Made by a program: the position numbers and the translations under genes
In this document: piece after piece, positions 22,552 through 32,711 of the stretch
How the letters are laid out: every line of letters begins with the position of its first letter
Position numbering within the stretch: the first letter of the stretch is position 1
Source of the DNA: DATLZU01 sp035573855
GTDB taxonomy: Bacteria; Nitrospirota; Nitrospiria; Nitrospirales; Nitrospiraceae
Direction: 5' to 3'
DNA length: 64,000 nt
Assembly: GCA_035573855.1 (NCBI GenBank)
Contig: DATLZU010000021.1
Coordinates: 186,001 to 250,000 of the forward strand
Notes under the pieces: generated by a model
What the model was told of the DNA's origin: nothing
Seen by the model: only the letters and a program-made list of their open reading frames with translations
Database searches by the model: none

Positions 22552-25196
22552 ACCGTCACGTCCACGCCATCGCCGGGCGATTGAGCCTGCGACCTCCTCA
22601 GCGACAGTCGTTGGAGATTCTCGATCGCGTGACGGAGATTGTGCCGCCCAAGAAGAGTACCGACCTCGCGTCGGCGTTGGACGCGATCCGCCGTGAGTTC
22701 CCGACGGTGACGGACTTTGAGCGTGACTTTCCGTCGCTCTGTTTCGCCTTGGCCACCGGCGTCGGCAAAACCCGCCTCATGGGCGCCTTCATCAGCTATC
22801 TGCATCTCGCTCACGGCATCAACCACTTCTTCGTCCTGGCGCCGAACCTGACGATCTATAACAAGCTGATTACCGACTTTAGGCCGAACACGCCGAAGTA
22901 CGTCTTCACGGGCATCGCCGAATTTGCGACCGAGCCGCCGACGATCATCACCGGGGACAACTATGAATCCGGGATTGCAGCTCGCCTGACCTCGTTGCCC
23001 GGCTTCGGCCAAGAGGTGCACATCAACATCTTCAATATCTCGAAGATCAACTCGGAAGTGCGAGGCGGCAAGGCGCCACGGATCAAGCGGCTGTCCGAGT
23101 ATATCGGCCAGAGCTACTTTGAGTATCTGGCCGGCCTGGACGATCTCGTCCTGCTGATGGACGAGTCCCACCGCTATCGGGCCTCGCAGGGTGTCAAGGC
23201 GATCAATGAGTTGAAGCCGGTGCTCGGACTCGAACTGACCGCCACGCCGTTTGTGGAATCGAGCAGAGGGCCCGTGCCATTCAAGAACGTGATCTATGAC
23301 TATCCCTTGGCCAAAGCCATGGCGGATGGGTTCGTCAAGGAACCGGCCGTCGTCACCCAAAAGAACTTTAACCCTAGCCAGTTCAATGCCGCTCAGCTCG
23401 AGCAGATCAAGCTGGAGGATGGCATTCGTCTCCATGAGAACACCAAGGTCGAACTGGAAACCTATGCGCGGCAGACCGGGCAGCGAGTAGTGAAGCCGTT
23501 CATGCTGATCATTGCCCGCGATACGACCCATGCCGGCCAACTGATGCAACTGATTCGGTCACCGCAGTTCTTTGAAGGCCGGTACGCAGACAAGGTCATC
23601 CAGGTGGACTCCAGCAGGACCGGTGCAGAAGAAGATGAGATGGTCCAACGTCTGCTCGCCGTGGAAAACCCGGATGAACCGACCGAGATTGTGATTCACG
23701 TGAACATGCTGAAAGAGGGCTGGGACGTCAGGAATCTCTACACGATCGTCCCGCTGCGTGCGGCCAATGCCCGCACACTCATTGAACAGTCTATTGGTCG
23801 CGGATTGCGACTTCCCTACGGCCGGCGTACGGGGGTCAGCACTGTCGATCGGCTGAACATTGTGGCGCATGACCGCTTCCAGGAGATTGTGGATGAGGCC
23901 AATCGGCCGGACTCAGTGGTCCGGCTGACCCAAGTGATCCTCGATCCCGCCACAGATCTTCAGAAAACCAAGACCGTCGTGGCTCAGTCAAAGATTGAAG
24001 AACAGCTTGCTGCCGCGGATTCTCCTGTCTTCACTAGCGAGGTGGAGCGAAAGATTGCCGAGGCGACGTATCATGTCATCAACACATACGAGAACTTGCC
24101 GACCTCCAGTTATCTCCTGAAGCCGGAAGTCCAAGCTCGGATTGCCGAAGAAGTGAAAGAATATGTGACGCCAAGCCAGCAGGCACTTCCGGGCATGGCC
24201 GAGACACCGAGCATCGCCGATGTCGTGGCCAAGACGACTGAACTTGTCGTCCAGCAGACGATCGATATCCCCAGAATTCTCGTGGTGCCGAGAGGTGAAG
24301 TGACCACAGGCTTCCATGCCTTTGCACTGGATTGTTCTGGCATCCACTACCAGCCCGTTGCACGAGACCTCTTGATCCAGCACCTTCGGACTAATCAACA
24401 GGAGACGCTGAGTTTCGGTGGATCTTTACAGGCTGAACAACGATTGGAGGATTACATTGTCCGGGGCCTTATCGATTTCGACGATATTTCTTACGATGAC
24501 CATGCGGACCTGCTCTACGACCTGGCTGGGCAACTGGTCCGGCATCTCCGTTCATATCTCTCTGAAGAAGATGCGCGCAACGTCCTGATCTACCACCAAA
24601 AGCCGCTTGCCGCGTTCGTCCATGCTCAGATGCAAGAACATCAGTGGGAGAAAGCAGCAGGCTACGATGTGCAAGTGAGCAAGGGCTTTACCAAACTGAG
24701 AAAGCCTGCCTATACCGCGAAAGACGGCGAACCCATCCACGATTTCCGGGAAACCTTCGAGGACAAGAGCCGCATTCCACAGGTTCTCTTTGGAGGCTTT
24801 CAGCGGTGCCTTTTTAAGGAACAGAAGTTCCAGTCCGACTCAGAGAGGAAGCTGTCGGTGATTCTGGACCGGGATGCGCAGAAGTGGTTCAAGCCGGCAC
24901 AGGGGCAGTTTCAGATTTCTTACAAGATAGGTGTTGACCACCGTGAATACGTGCCCGATTTCGTGGCCGAGACCACGGACTGTATCTACATGCTGGAGCC
25001 CAAAGCGCGAAACGAAATGACCAGCTCTGAAGTCTTGGCCAAGAAAGACGCCGCAGTCCTGTGGTGCGCCCGCGCCACGGCCCATGCCCTCAGCAACGGC
25101 GGCAAGCCGTGGCAATATGTCCTGATTCCGCATGATGCAATAGCAGAGAACATGACCCTGTGTGCGTTAGTTCTCCAGTTTGCTGTTGCTCAGTAG
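22548..25196 (+). CDS. Type III-like restriction enzyme subunit Res (helicase-nuclease)
   Basis: An intact 882-residue protein. The superfamily 2 helicase core shows ATGVGKTRLMGAF (motif I), LLMDESHRYRAS (DExH), LELTATPF (motif III) and QSIGRGLRLPYG (motif VI). The C-terminal region has YVPDFVAET and YMLEPKARNE, the PD...ExK nuclease site of type III Res subunits. Res couples ATP hydrolysis to DNA cleavage when bound to Mod. The start MNRHVHAIAGRLSLRPPQ is typical. It is the last gene of the island backbone. With Mod broken, restriction should be off unless Mod is made from another locus. Confidence 0.9.
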   Translation: MNRHVHAIAGRLSLRPPQRQSLEILDRVTEIVPPKKSTDLASALDAIRREFPTVTDFERDFPSLCFALATGVGKTRLMGAFISYLHLAHGINHFFVLAPNLTIYNKLITDFRPNTPKYVFTGIAEFATEPPTIITGDNYESGIAARLTSLPGFGQEVHINIFNISKINSEVRGGKAPRIKRLSEYIGQSYFEYLAGLDDLVLLMDESHRYRASQGVKAINELKPVLGLELTATPFVESSRGPVPFKNVIYDYPLAKAMADGFVKEPAVVTQKNFNPSQFNAAQLEQIKLEDGIRLHENTKVELETYARQTGQRVVKPFMLIIARDTTHAGQLMQLIRSPQFFEGRYADKVIQVDSSRTGAEEDEMVQRLLAVENPDEPTEIVIHVNMLKEGWDVRNLYTIVPLRAANARTLIEQSIGRGLRLPYGRRTGVSTVDRLNIVAHDRFQEIVDEANRPDSVVRLTQVILDPATDLQKTKTVVAQSKIEEQLAAADSPVFTSEVERKIAEATYHVINTYENLPTSSYLLKPEVQARIAEEVKEYVTPSQQALPGMAETPSIADVVAKTTELVVQQTIDIPRILVVPRGEVTTGFHAFALDCSGIHYQPVARDLLIQHLRTNQQETLSFGGSLQAEQRLEDYIVRGLIDFDDISYDDHADLLYDLAGQLVRHLRSYLSEEDARNVLIYHQKPLAAFVHAQMQEHQWEKAAGYDVQVSKGFTKLRKPAYTAKDGEPIHDFRETFEDKSRIPQVLFGGFQRCLFKEQKFQSDSERKLSVILDRDAQKWFKPAQGQFQISYKIGVDHREYVPDFVAETTDCIYMLEPKARNEMTSSEVLAKKDAAVLWCARATAHALSNGGKPWQYVLIPHDAIAENMTLCALVLQFAVAQ

Positions 25197-25300
25197 CCTT
25201 CTAAGCCTTCGGCCGCGATCCCGCGATTCTCAACTCGTTCAGTTCCCAATCAGTTCTCGATGGGTGTTTCCTAGCCGCTACAATGGACGACCAGTGATGA

Positions 25301-25329
25301 TTGACATCTCCGAAAGGCCGGCGTAGGAT
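25301..25329 (+). promoter_or_regulatory. Promoter of tRNA-Gly
   Basis: TTGACA (25301-25306), 17-nt spacer, TAGGAT (25324-25329), about 20 nt before the mature tRNA. Near-consensus hexamers at ideal spacing. Confidence 0.75.
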
Positions 25330-25349
25330 TCGCCGCATCTTCCTCGCGA

Positions 25350-25424
25350 GCGGGCGTAGCTCAGTGGTAGAGTCCTAGCTTCCCAAGCTAGTTGTCGCGG
25401 GTTCAAATCCCGTCGCCCGCTCCA
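25350..25424 (+). tRNA. tRNA-Gly (CCC anticodon), CCA encoded
   Basis: Acceptor arm GCGGGCG/CGCCCGC, D arm GCTCAGTGGTAGAGT, anticodon stem CTAGC/GCTAG with loop TTCCCAA giving anticodon CCC (reads GGG glycine codons), T arm GCGGG-TTCAAAT-CCCGT, discriminator T and encoded CCA. It bounds the accessory island on the right, and its 3' end is duplicated downstream. Confidence 0.95.
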
Positions 25425-25674
25425 AACCAAGCTTGCTCGACCGCGAGCCTATTTTTCGTTGTATCGTCGATAGCGGCGAGCGGATAACTACCTCACGTGT
25501 TTTGTGGGATTTGAACCCGCGACAGGGGGTTTCGAAGGGGGTGAGCCCCCTTCGAGGGGAGCATGCGAGGGGGCCGGCCCCCTTCGCAGGAGCCGGGAGG
25601 CAAGTTTCAGAGCCGACCCGGCGACGGAGCGCGGTTCAAATCCCGTCGCCCGCTCCAAACCAAGCTTGCTCGAC
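25400..25674. repeat. att-like direct repeat of the tRNA-Gly 3' end with inverted fragment and hairpins between
   Basis: A 42-bp sequence starting GGTTCAAATCCCGTCGCCCG occurs at 25400-25441 (tRNA 3' end plus 17 bp of flank) and again, identical, at 25633-25674. Between them, 25506-25523 is an 18-bp perfect inverted copy of the T arm (25394-25411). Two GC hairpins follow: CGAAGGGGG-TGAG-CCCCCTTCG (25533-25554) and a near-perfect palindrome at 25565-25587. This looks like scars of integration at the tRNA. Open frames here are artefacts. Confidence 0.8.
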
Positions 25675-25863
25675 TTGACCCTTACCTTGTTTGGTTTGCG
25701 AAGCGACGCGTCTGTCATCGACGCGTCGCTAGACCTCGCCCGCCTGACACTTCCCGCGACATCGAGTACGGAAAGATGCAAAACAGTTGGCTGCTCCCTT
25801 GTAGCCCTATATATTTAATTCGAGTTCTTCCGCTGTCCCACCGTAACCGCCGGGAAAATTTTC
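25675..25863. other. Gap before the sensor kinase, with a 10-bp inverted repeat
   Basis: AGCGACGCGT (25702-25711) and ACGCGTCGCT (25721-25730) are perfect arms around a 9-nt loop; no T-run follows, so it is not an obvious terminator. An A/T-rich TATATATTTAAT at about 25809-25820 may be part of a promoter for the kinase. No gene is seen. Confidence 0.5.
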
Positions 25864-27660
25864 ATGGCCGAGTCTTCATCTTCTCTCCAACAGCCTGATT
25901 TCCGAGCCCTGTTCGAGTCGGCGCCGGGGTTGTACCTCGTATTGACGCCCACCTTGACGATCGTAGCGGCGAGCGACGCGTATCTGCAAGCCACCATGAC
26001 CAGGCGGGAGGAGATTCTGGGGCGCCACCTGTTCGATGTCTTTCCGGACAACCCTGATGATCCGACCGCGACCGGCGTCTCAAATCTAAGGGCGTCTCTG
26101 GCCAGGGTGCTCCAGAATCGGGCGCCGGATGCCATGGCGGTGCAGAAATACGACATCCGCCGGCCAGACTCTGAAGGAGGCGGATTCGAGGAACGGTATT
26201 GGAGTCCGGTCAATTCCCCGGTTTTCGGCGCGAACGGGGACATCGCCTACATCATGCACCGCGTCGAGGATGTCACGGAGTTCGTTCGTCTCAAGCAGGC
26301 GCAACGTGAGCAACACGAAGTCGCCGAAGGGCTGCGGACGCGCGCGGACGAAATGGAGGCCGAGATTTTTCGGCGCGCGCAGCAGATTCAGGAAGTCAAC
26401 CGTCAACTCCGAGCCGAGTTGGCGGCGCGCAAAAAGGCGGAAGAAGAACTGGCCCGGCAGACGAGCATTTTGAAAGCCGTGCTCTCGAGCATGGGAGAAG
26501 GTGTCGTCGTAGCCGATATGGAAGGCAAGTTCATCATCTGGAATCCAGCCGCGGAACGCATCGTCGGACTTGGTCCCACGAACTCTCCTCCGGAGAAATG
26601 GACCGAGCACTACGGCGTGTACCTGCCCGATCAAGTGACGCCGTACCCGGCCGACCGACTGCCTCTTGCGCGGGCGATCAAGGGAGAATTCGTCAAGGCG
26701 GACGAACAGTTTCTCCGCCACGCCAAAGCTCCCCAAGGCGTTTGGCTGAGTGTGACGGGCAGCCCGTTGGTGGATGAAGACGGCGTGCAGCGCGGCGGGG
26801 TCGTCGTGTTCAGCGACATCACCGACCGCAAGCAAGCGGAAGAGGCGCTGCGCCGCGCGCACAATGAACTGGAACGGCGCGTGGAGGAACGGACGGCGGA
26901 GTTGGCCGGGAAGAATCGAGACCTGGAAACGCTGCTCTATGTGACCTCGCACGACCTGCGTGAGCCGCTCCGGTCGATCGAGAATTTCTCGCGCCTCGTG
27001 CACGACCGCTACGCCGATCGTCTCGACGAAAAAGGGCGGGACTTTTTGCGACGCGTCGTCCGCGGCGCCAAGCGGATGGACCAGCTTCTCGCTGATATCT
27101 TGGCGCTGTTGCGGGCCCAGCGGATGGAGGCCCCGGCCGAAGAGGTGGAGGGCCGCGTCATCGTGCAGGAAGTCCTTCGGCGACTTGACCACGTGATTAA
27201 GGAGACCGGCGCGACGGTGCGCGTCGCGCCGGACCTTCCCAGGATGCGGGTCAACGTCACTTGGGCGACGCACGGAGTCTACAACCTGGTTGCCAACGCG
27301 CTGAAGTTTACGCGCGACAGTGAGGCTCCCGACGTCGAGATCGCCACCTATCAGCCCAAACCGGATGAAAAGGTCGTCGGCCTCGTGGTTCGCGACCGGG
27401 GGCCGGGCGTTGCGCCGGAGTATGCGGAGCGTATCTTTCAACTCTTCCAGCGGGCGGTCGGGCGCGAAGTCGAGGGGACCGGAGCGGGATTGGCCATCGT
27501 CCGGCAGGTCGCCGAACGGCACGGCGGCCGCGCCTGGGTGCAACCGCGCGAGGGCGGCGGCGCGGAGTTCGTCCTCACGTTCGGCGCGCTCGGGTTGGCC
27601 GAAAGAAAGGACGTCATCCATGAGAAATCAACCGGTGGAAATCCTGCTGGTGGAGGATAA
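25864..27660 (+). CDS. PAS-PAS sensor histidine kinase
   Basis: A 598-residue cytoplasmic kinase without obvious membrane segments. An N-terminal PAS domain (residues about 12-140; FRALFESAPGLYLVLTP), a coiled coil, a second PAS domain (about 205-325), a HisKA domain with the phospho-histidine in TSHDLREPLRS (about residue 363), and an ATPase domain with N box NLVANALKFTR, RDRGPGVAPEYAERIF and GTGAGLAIV. This dimerisation and ATPase style is that of bacteriophytochrome-like kinases. The next gene, a small receiver, starts 41 bp before this one ends, so it is probably the cognate regulator. The input signal is unknown. Confidence 0.9.
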   Translation: MAESSSSLQQPDFRALFESAPGLYLVLTPTLTIVAASDAYLQATMTRREEILGRHLFDVFPDNPDDPTATGVSNLRASLARVLQNRAPDAMAVQKYDIRRPDSEGGGFEERYWSPVNSPVFGANGDIAYIMHRVEDVTEFVRLKQAQREQHEVAEGLRTRADEMEAEIFRRAQQIQEVNRQLRAELAARKKAEEELARQTSILKAVLSSMGEGVVVADMEGKFIIWNPAAERIVGLGPTNSPPEKWTEHYGVYLPDQVTPYPADRLPLARAIKGEFVKADEQFLRHAKAPQGVWLSVTGSPLVDEDGVQRGGVVVFSDITDRKQAEEALRRAHNELERRVEERTAELAGKNRDLETLLYVTSHDLREPLRSIENFSRLVHDRYADRLDEKGRDFLRRVVRGAKRMDQLLADILALLRAQRMEAPAEEVEGRVIVQEVLRRLDHVIKETGATVRVAPDLPRMRVNVTWATHGVYNLVANALKFTRDSEAPDVEIATYQPKPDEKVVGLVVRDRGPGVAPEYAERIFQLFQRAVGREVEGTGAGLAIVRQVAERHGGRAWVQPREGGGAEFVLTFGALGLAERKDVIHEKSTGGNPAGGG

Positions 27661-28060
27661 CGAAGACGACATCGTTCTCACTCAAGAAGCCTTTACCGAA
27701 GCCAAGCTGATGAACGTCATCAATACGGTTCGTGACGGAGAGGAAGCGTTGGCCTACTTGCGACGCGAAGGCAAATATAAAGTCGCCCGCCTGCCGGGCC
27801 TGATTTTGTTGGACATCAACATGCCGAAGAAGAACGGCTTTGAAGTGCTCGAGACCATGAAAGCCGACCCCTCCCTGCGGTCGTTGCCCGTGGTCATGCT
27901 GACCACGAGCGACCGCGAGGAAGACATCGTGCGCTCTTACGCCGACGGTGCTTGCTCTTATATCCGAAAACCGGTCGATTTGGACCGTTTTATCGACGTA
28001 GTTAAACAGTTTGAGCTGTATTGGACGCTGGTTTCCAAAATTCCTTCTTCGGCGGGGTGA
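27620..28060 (+). CDS. Single-domain response regulator (Rcp1-like)
   Basis: A 146-residue receiver domain. ILLVEDNEDDIVLTQEAF carries the acidic pocket, LILLDINMPKKNGFEVL the phospho-accepting aspartate, VMLTTSDREEDI the conserved threonine and YIRKPVDL the lysine. The extended region after the phosphorylation site (KNGFEVLETMKADPSLRSLPV) is typical of Rcp1-type partners of phytochrome-like kinases. ATG 27620 lies inside the end of the kinase gene; the upstream open frame to 27320 is an artefact of that overlap. No output domain, so it acts by protein contact or in a phosphorelay to the next kinase. Confidence 0.9.
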   Translation: MRNQPVEILLVEDNEDDIVLTQEAFTEAKLMNVINTVRDGEEALAYLRREGKYKVARLPGLILLDINMPKKNGFEVLETMKADPSLRSLPVVMLTTSDREEDIVRSYADGACSYIRKPVDLDRFIDVVKQFELYWTLVSKIPSSAG

Positions 28061-28066
28061 CGATCA

Positions 28067-30010
<1,944 letters not shown>

Positions 30011-30042
30011 ATTGCCCGGCAAAGTGTCGCGCGCTGGATTAG

Positions 30043-30282
30043 TCACGGATCGTTGCCGAGGCCGTCAATGCGGAAAAGTTTCTTCTGGTGGATTTAAACG
30101 GCAAAACCCGCGCAGGGCTCGGACTGGATGTTCATGGCGAAGTCGGATTGATCCTGATGAGCCGTGATGACGCAAAGCCCCTCTCTCTTTCGCCGGACGA
30201 TCTCCAGGCCCTCTGCTTGTGGACAAGAATGGACGGCGCGACGCGTCGCGGGAGTGCGAGGGGGCTTAGACGGCTTTCTTGA
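30043..30282 (+). pseudogene. Possible remnant of a repeat-type protein
   Basis: After a stop at 30040 the frame encodes RIVAEAVNAEKFLLVDLNGK followed by TRAGLGLDVHGEVGLILMS and LSLSPDDLQAL. The rhythm of FxLVDxxGKxRAxL and G-V-G-L-x-L resembles short-repeat proteins, but there is no start codon context or RBS and the 3' part runs into the antisense rpmB end. I list it as a possible decayed gene fragment; it may be chance. Confidence 0.3.
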
Positions 30283-30457
30283 CTAATCCAGTCCGAAGAC
30301 AGCGGGTGCAGACGCGGATATGCTTGGGGGCGCCGTTGATCAGCGCGCGAACGCGTTGCAGATTCGGATTGAAGACCCGCTTAGTCTTGTTATTGGCGTG
30401 ACTGACGTTATGTCCGGACTGATGTCGTTTGCCGCAGATGTCGCACGCAAAAGCCAC
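30266..30457 (-). CDS. rpmB: 50S ribosomal protein L28
   Basis: A 63-residue protein beginning FACDICGKRHQSGHNVSHA and ending with VCTRCLRTGLVKKAV. The two CxxC pairs (CDIC, CTRC) mark the zinc-binding form of L28. It starts with GTG after AAGGAG. It is transcribed alone on the minus strand from a TTGTCA/TACGAT promoter, not next to rpmG, which is common outside Proteobacteria. Confidence 0.95.
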   Translation of the reverse strand: MAFACDICGKRHQSGHNVSHANNKTKRVFNPNLQRVRALINGAPKHIRVCTRCLRTGLVKKAV

Positions 30458-30507
30458 GAGAACGCTCCTTCTCTAAACGAGAGAATCTTACCGATAATGC
30501 GCCAGCG

Positions 30508-30537
30508 ATCGTAGCATAGGCCACCGATGGGTGACAA
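30508..30537 (-). promoter_or_regulatory. Promoter of rpmB
   Basis: On the minus strand: TTGTCA (30537-30532), 18-nt spacer, TACGAT (30513-30508), about 45 nt before the GTG start. Confidence 0.6.
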
Positions 30538-30584
30538 GTGCGCGGCGGTGCTGGGCCGGCGGTGGAACGGCGGTTCGCTCGGCA

Positions 30585-32060
30585 CTATGAACGCTGAGCG
30601 GCGGACGTCTTTTGACGGATCGCTGTAGTCTTCTTCGGGTGAGCGACCGTCACGACTCGCGCCTGATCCCTTTCATCTTCATCCTCGGCGATTGAGAGGC
30701 GGATCGGGACGCTGATGTCGAAGCCGCTATCCCCGCCGTCATCCAGGCCGTCTTTCCCGACGCTGTAGATTCTCTCCCGCGTGGCGTTCCAGAGCATGGG
30801 AAGCCCGGTAAACGGGTCGAAATAGCGCGATCCCGCTTCAGCCAGCCGTGCCGGCACGGCGGCTCCCGGCGCGGGTTTGCGCAGCAGAATCTGCAGCGCA
30901 GCCAGCCGAAGCCGCGCATCGGTCTCCACGAGCCGCTGGCTGAACAGCTCCCAGTCCGGTTCAAATTCAAAAGGGTGCATCAGGCTGTCGAACAAGGTGC
31001 GGGATGCGGTCCGCGCGATCTCCCTGAACTTCGGCAGCGGATGGTGGATCGTCTCGGATGCCTTGATGACGGCGTCGTAATAGGCGGCATAGACCTCCCG
31101 CGTGCGAGGCGTATCGAAAGCCACCCTAATCGCCTCGTGTGAAGTCGGGTGGACGACCCGCTGAAAAGCGTCCGGCCGCAGACCCGCTGTACGCGCCAAC
31201 CATTCGCGATGGCGGTCGGAAGCTTCTTTGCCGATGAGCACCTCGCTCTCGATCGGCGCGCCGTCCTGGCGCAGGCTGAGCGCGAATTCGTTCTGGATCG
31301 GCCAGCGGAGGGAGTACTCGGCGGTCGTGAGGGGCTGCAGGACGGCCAGATCGATGTCGGAGAACGAGTTGTCGATCGTCGCGCGACCCAGCAGTCGGGA
31401 AAGAAAGCGCGCGTCGTCGTCCACCATGACGAGCGCCGCCACCTTAAGCGGCAACGTCTTCGCATCCGCCAGCACACGCCTCCAGGCAGCCAGGTCTGTC
31501 CACAGGCGCGAGGCGCCTTCCTGAACGGTCTTCGCGAACCCCGTGGCGACGTAGAGCCGGTGGGCGATCAGCACCTCCTCGAAGCGGGGGCAAGCGCCCT
31601 GTCCGAATCCCCAATCTTCGAACGGCATGTTGAGCCACCGTTCGTATCGCTGCACCAGGATTGCATAACGGCTGATGGCGGTGCGGAACAGCGCATCGTC
31701 TTTCTGCAGTTCAGTCAGCGGATCCGGCGCATCCCATGCCGGCAAGGCTTCAGCGGCTGTAATCGAGGCGCGCAGCTCAGCGCGGCCCGGCTTCTCGTAA
31801 TTGTAGAGACGCCGTCCTCGTCGCGCTTCGGCCTCCAACCACATGTCGTAGCCGACCTGAACCGGATCGGTTCCTGCGGCAGCAGAAAATCCCAAGAGCA
31901 GGAAATAGCCGTTCTGAAGGGGGTTCGCCAGAGTCGGTTGCGGCGACTCCGAAAGCCTGAGCAAGGCGTCGCTGGGCTTGTCGTTCTTTCCGGTCCAGAT
32001 CAATCCGGAGATTTCCATGAACACGGCGACAATGCACAGACTGATCAGAAGATTCCGCAT
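30585..32060 (-). CDS. Conserved hypothetical exported or membrane-anchored protein
   Basis: A 491-residue protein with one N-terminal hydrophobic segment (LLISLCIVAVFMEISGLIW) and a long soluble part. The body is alpha-helical with WLEAEARRGRRLYNYEKPGR, MPFEDWGFGQGACPRFEEVL and, near the C terminus, YFDPFTGLPMLWNATRERIYSVGKDG, which looks like a small periplasmic beta unit of the type seen at the end of pseudopilin-like proteins (FDPF-G-P... YS-G-DG). I do not recognise the family. It stands alone on the minus strand, divergent from the B12 locus, and ends 127 nt before rpmB. Function is not assigned. Confidence 0.75.
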   Translation of the reverse strand: MRNLLISLCIVAVFMEISGLIWTGKNDKPSDALLRLSESPQPTLANPLQNGYFLLLGFSAAAGTDPVQVGYDMWLEAEARRGRRLYNYEKPGRAELRASITAAEALPAWDAPDPLTELQKDDALFRTAISRYAILVQRYERWLNMPFEDWGFGQGACPRFEEVLIAHRLYVATGFAKTVQEGASRLWTDLAAWRRVLADAKTLPLKVAALVMVDDDARFLSRLLGRATIDNSFSDIDLAVLQPLTTAEYSLRWPIQNEFALSLRQDGAPIESEVLIGKEASDRHREWLARTAGLRPDAFQRVVHPTSHEAIRVAFDTPRTREVYAAYYDAVIKASETIHHPLPKFREIARTASRTLFDSLMHPFEFEPDWELFSQRLVETDARLRLAALQILLRKPAPGAAVPARLAEAGSRYFDPFTGLPMLWNATRERIYSVGKDGLDDGGDSGFDISVPIRLSIAEDEDERDQARVVTVAHPKKTTAIRQKTSAAQRS

Positions 32061-32349
32061 AGTCCCTCTCCCTCAAACGCGTTCGTATCGAGAACCCCGG
32101 GAACCCGCTGTTGCCGAGACCCGGTGGCGGTTCAGGTGTGATGTCGCGTGCTGCTGGTCGTCGATTGTTCTGGAGAACTGGGTTCAGCAAATACTATGCC
32201 ATTGCCGCCGTGCTCCGGTCTTTCCTGCCAGCGCCACCACTAGAGGAAAATCGGAGAAGAGCGGCGGTTTTGCCGCCCTGAACCGATCGGTTCGTACCGG
32301 CGCTGCACAGAAATCGCACACCGGGCCGGTCGTCGGGACAAATTTGAAC
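32061..32349. other. Divergent gap between the minus-strand unknown and the B12 locus
   Basis: No coding sequence supported. It must hold the promoter of the minus-strand gene, but I could not pick a clear one. Confidence 0.5.
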
Positions 32350-32379
32350 TTGACAAGGCTTCCCGCGGTTTCCTAGAGT
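32350..32379 (+). promoter_or_regulatory. Candidate promoter for the first B12 riboswitch and btuF
   Basis: TTGACA (32350-32355), 18-nt spacer, TAGAGT (32374-32379), directly before the riboswitch. The start site would fall close to 32386, at the edge of the proposed P1 stem, so the exact boundaries are uncertain. Confidence 0.5.
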
Positions 32380-32380
32380 G

Positions 32381-32673
32381 AGCGCCTCATCACAGTCCGC
32401 TTTGGGTGAAGGGAAGAGGGTGTGATTCCCTCGCGGTCCCGCCGCTGTGAATGGGAACGAAACCCGCGCAGGCCACTGGCGTGGCCGTGATCCGTGAACC
32501 GTCATCCGTCATCCGTTAAAGCGGAGAACGGAAAGCGGACAACGGGAAACGGGCGCTGGGAAGGAGCGGGGAGTAGGTGTTGCCCGGCCGGCTCATCGCC
32601 GGCGTGCGCAACCGTGACGCGATCTGTTCGTCGCGTCACGCATCCCATGAGCCAGAAGACCTGCCCAAGGCGT
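32381..32673 (+). promoter_or_regulatory. Cobalamin riboswitch upstream of btuF
   Basis: Conserved core elements in order: GGGTGAAGGGAA, GTGTGATTCCC, GCGGTCCCGCCGCTGTGA, GCCACTGG, and at the end GAGCCAGAAGACCTGCC. A short P1 can pair CGCCT (32383-32387) with AGGCG (32668-32672). The stretch between the core and the final AGACC block is unusually long because it contains a 7-nt periodic repeat (32488-32557). B12 binding would repress the transport genes that follow. Confidence 0.88.
32488..32557. repeat. 7-nt periodic repeat inside the first cobalamin riboswitch
   Basis: Ten exact heptamer steps: TGATCCG, TGAACCG, TCATCCG, TCATCCG, TTAAAGC, GGAGAAC, GGAAAGC, GGACAAC, GGGAAAC, GGGCGCT. The first four and next five form two related blocks. 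Confidence 0.75.
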
Positions 32674-32711
32674 TGCCCATCTTTCCCTCGAGGGCTGGGG
32701 AAAGTGCGAGG

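Noticed and set aside
25633..25660. Possible second tRNA-Gly
   Set aside because: Only the T arm and acceptor 3' half are present; no anticodon arm or 5' acceptor strand.
12353..25674. Complete integrative element bounded by att sites at both ends
   Set aside because: The 42-bp tRNA repeat exists only at the right side (25400 and 25633); no copy is seen near 12.3 kb and no integrase is encoded.
25488..25818. Small proteins of about 100 residues on both strands beside tRNA-Gly
   Set aside because: They consist of translated tRNA fragments and GC hairpins, a common source of false genes.
26086..27621. 511-residue minus-strand open frame
   Set aside because: Antisense of the PAS histidine kinase; high GC gives long reverse frames. 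No recognisable domain.
31149..32141. 330-residue plus-strand frame
   Set aside because: Antisense shadow of the minus-strand hypothetical gene, which has a proper start and membrane anchor.
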